From contig PFSX01000009.1 in NCBI GenBank assembly GCA_002789275.1, positions 1-16,402 on the forward strand: a stretch of DNA of 16,402 nucleotides. The letters run 5' to 3'. Numbering within the stretch: position 1 is the stretch's first letter; each line of letters starts with the position of its first letter. The notes under the pieces are model-generated. The model did not search any database and was not told the origin of the DNA. It worked only from the letters and a program-made list of their open reading frames with translations. Below are positions 7,872 through 13,785 of the stretch, one piece after another. The position numbers were made by a program, and so were the translations under genes. Source of the stretch: Candidatus Huberarchaeum crystalense (lineage in GTDB: Archaea > Huberarchaeota > Huberarchaeia > Huberarchaeales > Huberarchaeaceae).

Positions 7872-8028
7872 ATTGTTTTATAGAATCTTCTTCAATATAT
7901 TCAATTTCTTCTTTATCTAAAGCAACATTATATCCGTTTTTTAGTTTGATAATTATATATTTTGGATGTAATAGTAAAATACCTTCAAACTGACTATTAT
8001 CTTTTAATTTAACCTTTATTGTTTCCAT
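7864..8028 (-). CDS. GatD N-terminal barrel domain as a separate small gene
   Basis: This 54-residue protein (from ATG at 8028) resembles the N-terminal domain of archaeal GatD, a small SH3/Sm-like barrel. It has the pattern of a beta strand, then FEGILLLHP, IIIKLKNGYNVALD and a final IEYIEE strand. Canonical GatD has the equivalent YEGILMP and KLDNGYNIGI phrases. Its stop overlaps the GatD core start in ATGAGTAA, so translation is probably coupled. A longer reading from 8121 would run into the SGNH gene and add a low-complexity Lys/Leu stretch, so the ATG at 8028 is preferred. Deleting one base in the four-base run at 7876-7879 would fuse it in frame with the core; see findings. A stand-alone Sm-like protein is less likely. 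Confidence 0.65.
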   Translation of the reverse strand: METIKVKLKDNSQFEGILLLHPKYIIIKLKNGYNVALDKEEIEYIEEDSIKQYE

Positions 8029-8059
8029 ATATTTTTTAATTATAAATTTATTTTGTTTT

Positions 8060-8701
8060 TTAAATAATTTTAAAATTGATAAGAGAATCTTTAATAGTTT
8101 CAAATAGTTTTTGATGGCCAACTGAATTGGGGTGAAGCCCCTCTTCTAATAATTTTTTGTAATTAAAATTTAGCCAATTATCAAAGATTTCAATAAAGAG
8201 AATTTTATTCTTTTGACAAACTTCTTTTATAATTTCATTGTATTCTTTAATACTTTTATTTTTGTATGTAATATTAGTATTCCATGAAATAGGTGTGGTT
8301 TTTGATTCATCAACAGGTGTTAAACAAATGAAAACGATTTTATTTGTAAATTTTTTAGCAATTTCTATTAATTTTTTAATATTTTCTTTAAATTTCTTTG
8401 GTGAAGTCCAATTCTTTTTTAAATTGTTAAGATAAGCAGAGTCATTACTACCAATAGAAAATAAAATAATAGTCCTATCAACGTCTTTTGATAATCTGGC
8501 TTTTATTTCTGATTCTAATCTTTTTAAGAGATAATCACTTGTATCTCCATCAACACCAAGATTATAAACAGCAAAATGATTTAAATAATTAGATAATAAA
8601 ATTCTTTTATCTAAAAATGTTTTTAATTTCTGGACATAGCCACATTCAGGATCCCAAGCTCCAAATGCTATACTGTCGCCGAAAACTAAAATATTTGCCA
8701 T
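8060..8701 (-). CDS. SGNH/GDSL-family hydrolase
   Basis: The 213-residue protein has the SGNH hydrolase blocks: FGDSIAFG at 7-14 with nucleophile S10, NLGVDGDTS near 47-55 (block II Gly), IGSNDS near 83-88 (block III Asn) and GLHPN at 188-192 with catalytic H190. The residue three before that His, usually Asp, is E187. Such enzymes are esterases, lipases or carbohydrate deacetylases; the substrate cannot be told. No signal peptide is visible, so it is probably cytoplasmic. It starts 12 bases after the secD stop and is followed by the gatD pieces, suggesting one operon. Unlike its neighbours it has no GCGCGC site and almost no CGC or GCG triplets, which hints at acquisition from another source. 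Confidence 0.85.
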   Translation of the reverse strand: MANILVFGDSIAFGAWDPECGYVQKLKTFLDKRILLSNYLNHFAVYNLGVDGDTSDYLLKRLESEIKARLSKDVDRTIILFSIGSNDSAYLNNLKKNWTSPKKFKENIKKLIEIAKKFTNKIVFICLTPVDESKTTPISWNTNITYKNKSIKEYNEIIKEVCQKNKILFIEIFDNWLNFNYKKLLEEGLHPNSVGHQKLFETIKDSLINFKII

Positions 8702-8713
8702 AATGTTTTTTAA

Positions 8714-10186
8714 TTATTTTGGTGCCCTGTTTGTATACACTTCGCTAATGAGATGAGCAAACAACGGCCGCGTTATAAACACACCAACAAGAATTCCTAT
8801 GATAGTTGTAATTGCAAAGCCCTTCAAAAAGCTGACTCCTGTTGTGAATAGCAACAACGAAGCAATAGTTGTAAATGCAGAACCATAAATAACAAAAAAT
8901 GCGCGCTCAATTCGCACATGTATAGTTTTTCCTGTCTGTTCGCCAGACCTTACTTCACTCAAGATGACAATAAGATTATCAACACCTGATCCAACAATTG
9001 CAATCAAAGCTATAATAGAAGCAATATCTAAGTTCCAATGAATAAGAGCTGCAATCCCCAAAATAATTATTAATTCAGAAACCAATGCACCTATGACTAG
9101 CAAAGTGTCAATAATTTTTTTGAACCGAATAAAAATAAGAACTGCAATACCTATAAAAGCACTTACCAAAGCAATCAAAAATTCATTTAGGAAAACATTG
9201 CCCATTTTTGCAGAATAAGGCTGCATACTATATATTTTTATTTGCACAGGCAAACTTCCAGATTCAAGCAAAGCTTTCATTCTATCTGCATCTTTTTTTC
9301 CACCAGACCCTTTAATGCTTGTAGTTATTAGTTCATCAGCACTGCTTCGCTTTAACTCGTTTGCAATAAGCAACTCGCTAACATTTTCTTTGTCAAGAAG
9401 CAAAACAATTTTTTTATTCAAATAACCCTTATATTCTGTACTATAATCCAATGTCTTTAAAATCCGCGCATAATTTTCAGCAGCACCAGGTGTTATGGTT
9501 AAAGGCAATTGATAACCCCCTTTCTGCGCCACTGTTGGATAGCCAACTTTAGATATTTGATCCCCTGTGAATACTGTTTTGTTGTCTATTTTTGCTTCAA
9601 ATTGGCCTTGACGCAAAAGCATTTGTTCTAAGTCCTCGCGCGTTGTGCCCGCCATTGATATTTGTAGAAAATAATTATTTTCCTCTTTTAATTTAACAAT
9701 CTGCATATCAGTAAGGCCAACACTATTAATTCTGCGGTTTAAGACCCCATACACACGATCTATCATTTCAGATGCATTTGAAACAGTTTCAGGACTTTCA
9801 AAACCGATAATAACTGTTGTTCCCCCAACAATATCCAAACCATACTTTAAACCACGGCTAGGGGTTATAGATACATTAAATCCCAAACTATTATTCTCCA
9901 TTGCAAGTATTATTTTTTTTTGTCCGTCAATTACACAAATTACACTGTCCCCTTGCTTTATTTGATTCATAGCAAAGTAATAGTCATCTATTGTTTTTAT
10001 TGGCTGAGAAAAAATTGCCTCAAATGTTTGCCCAGCATACTGGCCGTTTGTAATAATAACCTTTTGACCACTGCCAAAAACCCCTAGAGGGTTAATTAAA
10101 TAAATACTAGCAAGCAAAAGAATAAAAACAAAAATTGCGCGCCATTCTTTTCTAATTAAATTTTCTAAAGAGAGCTTAGCAGGCAT
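8714..10186 (-). CDS. secD: Protein-export membrane protein SecD
   Basis: SecD works with SecF at the SecYE translocon, using the ion gradient to draw exported proteins through. The 490 residues have a first membrane segment at about 15-32, the signature KYGLDIVGGTT at 114-124, a large extracytoplasmic domain, then five membrane segments at about 334-475. In the fourth, VGSGVDNLIVILSEVR carries the conserved D403. The secF-then-secD order is usual for archaea and opposite to bacteria. The ATG at 10186 is required because the upstream frame is broken: a 33-base copy of the gene's start lies just before it. The ancestral start may have been at 10298, overlapping the secF stop; see findings. Confidence 0.94.
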   Translation of the reverse strand: MPAKLSLENLIRKEWRAIFVFILLLASIYLINPLGVFGSGQKVIITNGQYAGQTFEAIFSQPIKTIDDYYFAMNQIKQGDSVICVIDGQKKIILAMENNSLGFNVSITPSRGLKYGLDIVGGTTVIIGFESPETVSNASEMIDRVYGVLNRRINSVGLTDMQIVKLKEENNYFLQISMAGTTREDLEQMLLRQGQFEAKIDNKTVFTGDQISKVGYPTVAQKGGYQLPLTITPGAAENYARILKTLDYSTEYKGYLNKKIVLLLDKENVSELLIANELKRSSADELITTSIKGSGGKKDADRMKALLESGSLPVQIKIYSMQPYSAKMGNVFLNEFLIALVSAFIGIAVLIFIRFKKIIDTLLVIGALVSELIIILGIAALIHWNLDIASIIALIAIVGSGVDNLIVILSEVRSGEQTGKTIHVRIERAFFVIYGSAFTTIASLLLFTTGVSFLKGFAITTIIGILVGVFITRPLFAHLISEVYTNRAPK

Positions 10187-10233
10187 TTTTCACCCCAACA
10201 AAATTTTCTAAAGAGAGCTTAGCAGGCATTTTT
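10158..10233. repeat. 33-base direct duplication covering the secD start
   Basis: The 33 bases at 10158-10190, which include the secD ATG and first nine codons, recur at 10201-10233, separated by ten bases. The offset of 43 is not a multiple of three, so the upstream copy cannot read into secD. Confidence 0.95.
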
Positions 10234-10298
10234 AATCCCCATAAAAAAGTGTCGCGGTTATGCAATATTATTTTCTCTCTTTTTATTTTTATATTCAT
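10176..10298 (-). pseudogene. Broken upstream frame: probable former secD N-terminus
   Basis: An ATG at 10298 overlaps the secF stop in the form ATGA. It opens 23 codons (beginning MNIKIKREKI) that run in frame into the upstream copy of secD's start (MPAKLSLEN), then go out of frame and stop at 10176 after 40 codons. The ATGA overlap is typical of coupled secF-secD genes. I read this as the old secD start, disconnected by the duplication. It could instead be translated as a short leader peptide that couples secF to secD. Confidence 0.5.
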
Positions 10299-11182
10299 AC
10301 GCTTGCCTCCTTTTTTTCTAAATACCATCTTAATATTCCTGTATTTATAATCCAAGTGTTTATAATATCAAAAGCAATCGCTATATTCATAATCAGTGCA
10401 ATTGTGCGCGCAATATCATTTGTAGAAACAAGCTGAATTGCCAAAAAAGCGCACCAAGACGTTATCTGCATCGTAAGTCCTATTTTGGCTGCTGATTTTA
10501 TTGAAGCAAATATTGTGCCTTCTCGCATTTTCATAAGTTTTGTAGTCAAAAGAACATCAGTATTAATTGAGTATCCAAACACAAACATAAAAGCAATGAT
10601 TGTAGATGTGTTAATTTCAACACCCAAAAATGAAGCAATAATAAAGGTCTCAATAACGTCAATAAGCACACAAGAAACAGCCATAACAGAAGGCACAACA
10701 CTTCGAAAATAAAAAAATACTGCTCCCCCCATCAACAAAAAAGAAAATAGCAAAATTCTTGTTGTTTTTTCATACAAAATTTTGCCTAAATATGAATCTA
10801 TTTCCTTTGCATGCGGTTTTTCTTTCAAATTAAGCGCGCTCATAACTTTCTCTTCAAATTGCTGTTTTGTCAAAGAATTGCTACCTGATTTTAGAGTAAT
10901 ATCTAAAATGCGCGTTCCTGTAAAAGATGTTGTTTCTTTAACATTTACGCCACTTAAATCGCCAAGTGCTGCATAAATCTCTGTCTCGCTGCCCCCTTGC
11001 CATTCAACAAGCGAAATTTTATATCCTCCAACAAAATCAAGGCCCAAATTCAAATTAACATTTCCTGTGCTTAATCCTATGAAAAATGCTATAACCAAAA
11101 TAACAAACAACACTATTGGAAGTACAAGCATTTTTCGATAGTTTTTGTCGAAAAATAAATCAAGTGTTTTTGCGATTGCCAT
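10295..11182 (-). CDS. secF: Protein-export membrane protein SecF
   Basis: This is the partner of SecD at the translocon. The 295 residues show six membrane segments. The first is at about 18-36, followed by the family signature NLGLDFVGGYK at 45-55 (bacterial DFTGG equivalent), a short extracytoplasmic domain, and five segments from about 142 on. VFGYSINTDVLLTTKLM is the conserved fourth-segment motif. Its length is close to archaeal SecF. It is the first gene of the minus-strand cluster and lies upstream of secD. Two 42-base repeats, each with a 17-base palindrome, precede its ATG. Confidence 0.94.
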   Translation of the reverse strand: MAIAKTLDLFFDKNYRKMLVLPIVLFVILVIAFFIGLSTGNVNLNLGLDFVGGYKISLVEWQGGSETEIYAALGDLSGVNVKETTSFTGTRILDITLKSGSNSLTKQQFEEKVMSALNLKEKPHAKEIDSYLGKILYEKTTRILLFSFLLMGGAVFFYFRSVVPSVMAVSCVLIDVIETFIIASFLGVEINTSTIIAFMFVFGYSINTDVLLTTKLMKMREGTIFASIKSAAKIGLTMQITSWCAFLAIQLVSTNDIARTIALIMNIAIAFDIINTWIINTGILRWYLEKKEASV

Positions 11183-11187
11183 AAACT

Positions 11188-11271
11188 TATTTTGTAAGTT
11201 TGTAGGTTGTTGTTATTGAATAACAATATTATTTTGTAAGTTTGTAGGTTGTTGTTATTGAATAACAATAT
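11188..11271. repeat. 42-base direct duplication with a 17-base palindrome, upstream of secF
   Basis: Two copies offset by 42 bases (from 11188 and 11230) repeat TATTTTGTAAGTTTGTAGG and what follows. Each ends in a perfect palindrome, TTGTTATT-G-AATAACAA, at 11210-11226 and 11252-11268. They begin six bases upstream of the secF ATG on the minus strand. They could be paired operator sites or simply a copied spacer. Confidence 0.9.
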
Positions 11272-11409
11272 AAAAAAATATAAAACAACCTTTACTTGTT
11301 GTTGCATAGCAAAATAATTTGCGAATGAAATAAAATTACATAAATCTAATATAAATCTAAAATCAAAGAAATAAACCCGGCTGTATTTACCCAAAAATTA
11401 TTTGTATTT

Positions 11410-11562
11410 TTAGTTTTTAGTGCTATTCTTTTTTGCCCACTTAATCAAATCCAGGTTTCCTGCAAAAGGATCTGTAACTTCTTCCTTTTTGATAAATTTT
11501 TTTAATCCCTGCAAAATAAAGTTTGATTTTGTTGTGAAGAATTGGCCTAATTGTTGTTTCAT
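11410..11562 (-). pseudogene. Remnant of a DNA N6-adenine methyltransferase, N-terminal fragment
   Basis: From ATG at 11562 only 50 codons remain before a stop. They resemble the start of restriction-type adenine methyltransferases: LGQFFTT near residue 5, then ILQGLKKFI, VTDPFAGNLDLIKWAKK. The DPFAGxGDL phrase is SAM-binding motif I, but the second Gly is Leu here, which would probably disable it. The rest of the enzyme, including the NPPY catalytic motif, is absent from the following spacer, which holds secF repeats instead. It is divergent from aspS, with 31 bases between the start codons. It is most likely a decayed restriction-modification gene; a short functional protein is less likely. 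Confidence 0.5.
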
Positions 11563-11593
11563 AATATGTGTGGTAAAGTTGTTTAAAAAATAT

Positions 11594-12868
11594 ATGCTAA
11601 CTGAAGAAAACAATCAAATTAACTTAAAAGGTTGGGTGGACACAATCCGAGAACTTGGACAAATTAAATTTATAATAGTTAGAAGTCAGCTTGAAAAATA
11701 TCAGGTTGTTATAAAAAAAGATAGCTCTATCGATATTAGAGAGATAGTAAACAATCTAAACCGCGAAGATGTAGTTGAAATTATTGGTGAGAAAAAAGGA
11801 GATGAACGCGCGTCTGGTGGCTTTGAAATTATTCCTTCTAAAATTAAAATACTTGCAAAATCAAAAGATAAACTTCCAATTGAATTTAGAGATGAGATAG
11901 AAACAGAAGAATCAAAACGATTTGATTGGAGATTTTTAGACTTGCGAAATCCAAAAAAAATGGCAATTTTTAAAATTAAGCAAGTGTTTATTAGCACTGC
12001 GCGCGAGTTTTTAGAAAGCGAAGATTTTATAGAAATACATTCCCCGAAAATCGTTGGAACAGGAGCAGAAGGGGGATCTGAAATATTTCCTATTGTTTAT
12101 TATTCAAGAGAGGCGTTTTTATCTCAATCACCACAATTATATAAGCAATTGGGGTTGGCTGGTGGATTTGAAAAGGTCTTTGAAATTGGAGCTAATTATC
12201 GCGCAGAAAAAAGCCACACAACGCGCCATTTGACAGAATATATTGGTTTGGACTTAGAACTTTCATTTATTGAATCAGAAGATGAACTTATGGATTTAGA
12301 AGAAAAAATGCTTAAATACTGCTTAGAAAAAGTTAAAGAAAAATGTAAAAAAGAGTTAAAAATATGTGAAGCAACAATCAAAATTCCAAAAATTCCTTTT
12401 CCAAAAATCGCGATTAGTGAGGCATTCAAAAAATTAAATATTAGTAATACAAATAAAAATGATTTAAGTGATAGTGAAGAAAAAGAACTTGGAAAAATTA
12501 TTGAAAAAGAAACAGGCAGTCAGTTTGTTTTTGTTACAAAATATCCTTTTAGCAAGCGACCTTTTTATACTATGAAAGATGAAAAAGATCCAACACTAAC
12601 TAAAAGTTTTGACTTGCTTTGGAAGGGCTTAGAAATCACAACAGGAAGCCAACGAGAACATCGGCACAATATTTTAATAAACCAATGCAAAGAAAAGGGT
12701 GTTCCTACTCAATCAATCGCAACATATCTTGAGGCCTTTAAATATGGAATGCCGCCAGAAGGAGGAATGGGAATTGGAATTGAAAGAATTATAATGCAAA
12801 TGCTAAATTTATCAAATATTAGAGAAGCGAGCTTTTTTCCGCGAACAGCAGAAAGATTAGAGCCATAA
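11594..12868 (+). CDS. aspS: Aspartyl-tRNA synthetase, archaeal type
   Basis: This class II synthetase charges tRNA-Asp (and tRNA-Asn if non-discriminating). The 424 residues start with an OB-fold anticodon-binding domain (LKGWVDTIRELGQIKFII, 11-28). The catalytic core follows with motif 1 around IHSPKIVGTGAEGGSEIFP (148-166), motif 2 around FEIGANYRAEKSHTTRHLTEY (R203) and motif 3 GMGIGIERI (R398). The residue after GWV is Asp16 where discriminating and non-discriminating enzymes usually show Trp or His, so specificity cannot be read. The ATG at 11594 is chosen because the 58 in-frame residues upstream are antisense to the methyltransferase remnant and unlike any AspRS. Length fits the family. 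Confidence 0.95.
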   Translation: MLTEENNQINLKGWVDTIRELGQIKFIIVRSQLEKYQVVIKKDSSIDIREIVNNLNREDVVEIIGEKKGDERASGGFEIIPSKIKILAKSKDKLPIEFRDEIETEESKRFDWRFLDLRNPKKMAIFKIKQVFISTAREFLESEDFIEIHSPKIVGTGAEGGSEIFPIVYYSREAFLSQSPQLYKQLGLAGGFEKVFEIGANYRAEKSHTTRHLTEYIGLDLELSFIESEDELMDLEEKMLKYCLEKVKEKCKKELKICEATIKIPKIPFPKIAISEAFKKLNISNTNKNDLSDSEEKELGKIIEKETGSQFVFVTKYPFSKRPFYTMKDEKDPTLTKSFDLLWKGLEITTGSQREHRHNILINQCKEKGVPTQSIATYLEAFKYGMPPEGGMGIGIERIIMQMLNLSNIREASFFPRTAERLEP

Positions 12869-12948
12869 ATAAGGAAAAATACGAAAACTATTATAAAAAA
12901 AAAGAATATATTTATTAAAAACTTAGATTTAAACTAACAAACCAACAC

Positions 12949-13638
12949 TTATTTTTTACTTTTAATCTTTTCTTCAGCACTATTAACAGATTTTAGAATA
13001 CTTTCTTTTTTGCTTTTTAAAATTTCAGCAACAGTGTCTTTAGCTCCAAGTCCTATTGCTAAGCCCAAGCCCAAAGCAAACGCCACTGCAAAAGCCATTA
13101 AAATAATTTTAAAAGTGTCGGTAATAAGCGAAGGATCAATCATAAAATGAGGCAATGCCATAATTAAAAAGAAAAACAGTATAATATATTTAACAATATT
13201 TGCAACTAAGCCAGCAAACAAAAATGGCGCGCGGCGCGTATAATATGCCACATATTCTCCAACAAACAAGCCAACTATAATTAAAATTACTCCATAAATA
13301 AAAATAGGGAATAAATTTGCAATATTAGTTATAAAATGACTAAGCATATCTAATTTTGCAAAACTAACTGCTTGTAACACTACTATTAAAAGCAAATATA
13401 CATATAAAATATTTACAAAAAACTTAATGGGTGAATAGTCACCAAGAGTATTTCCAACAGGGGAGTCTGCGATTTTCTTTTCAATGTTTGCTTTCTTTAA
13501 AATAGATTTAATTACTTTGCGTATAATTTTTGCAACTATAACTCCAACAACCAAAACAAGTATTGCTATTAGGATAGGATAAAGGTGGTTGACAATTGTT
13601 TCAACTGCCACAAGATTAGATAAATCTGTTATTTTCAT
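12949..13638 (-). CDS. Small membrane protein with conserved-TM-helix repeats (mechanosensitive-channel related)
   Basis: The 229-residue protein has four strong membrane segments at about 20-40, 75-95, 108-130 and 145-165, and a further Gly/Ala-rich helix near 175-200 (FAVAFALGLGLAIGLGAKDT). It ends in a charged Lys/Glu tail. The phrase ALGLGLAIGLGAKDTVAEIL resembles the pore-lining helix of CmpX/MscS-related proteins with conserved TM helices, but the cytoplasmic beta domain of true MscS is missing. A role in osmotic response or ion flux is an inference. It lies downstream of lonB on the same strand, separated by a repeat-filled gap. Confidence 0.65.
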   Translation of the reverse strand: MKITDLSNLVAVETIVNHLYPILIAILVLVVGVIVAKIIRKVIKSILKKANIEKKIADSPVGNTLGDYSPIKFFVNILYVYLLLIVVLQAVSFAKLDMLSHFITNIANLFPIFIYGVILIIVGLFVGEYVAYYTRRAPFLFAGLVANIVKYIILFFFLIMALPHFMIDPSLITDTFKIILMAFAVAFALGLGLAIGLGAKDTVAEILKSKKESILKSVNSAEEKIKSKK

Positions 13639-13703
13639 AATATTATTTAAATGGTTTGTTTAAAAGGCAAGATTAAAAATATAACAAATATATTACTTGC
13701 TAG

Positions 13704-13779
13704 TAGCTTTGAGAGATTTTGACATTAATAGCAGCAACAAATAGCTTTGAGAGATTTTGACATTAATAGCAGCAACAAA
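13704..13779. repeat. Perfect 38-base tandem duplication
   Basis: Two identical adjacent copies (13704-13741 and 13742-13779) begin with TAGCTTTGAGAGATTTTGAC. They lie six bases beyond the lonB stop, in the gap before the next minus-strand gene. Perfect identity suggests a recent event or continued maintenance. Confidence 0.95.
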
Positions 13780-13785
13780 ATATTT

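Noticed and set aside
8029-8121. Longer start for the GatD barrel gene at 8121
   Set aside because: It would overlap the SGNH gene by 62 bases and add a Lys/Leu-rich stretch with no match to the domain.
11113-11394. 93-codon minus-strand frame across the secF upstream repeats
   Set aside because: It overlaps secF's start, repeats the same NNNNLQTYKI peptide because of the DNA duplication, and has no recognisable domain.
11420-11593. 58-residue N-terminal extension of the aspartyl-tRNA synthetase
   Set aside because: It is antisense to the methyltransferase remnant, does not resemble an OB-fold start, and the ATG at 11594 gives the normal family length.
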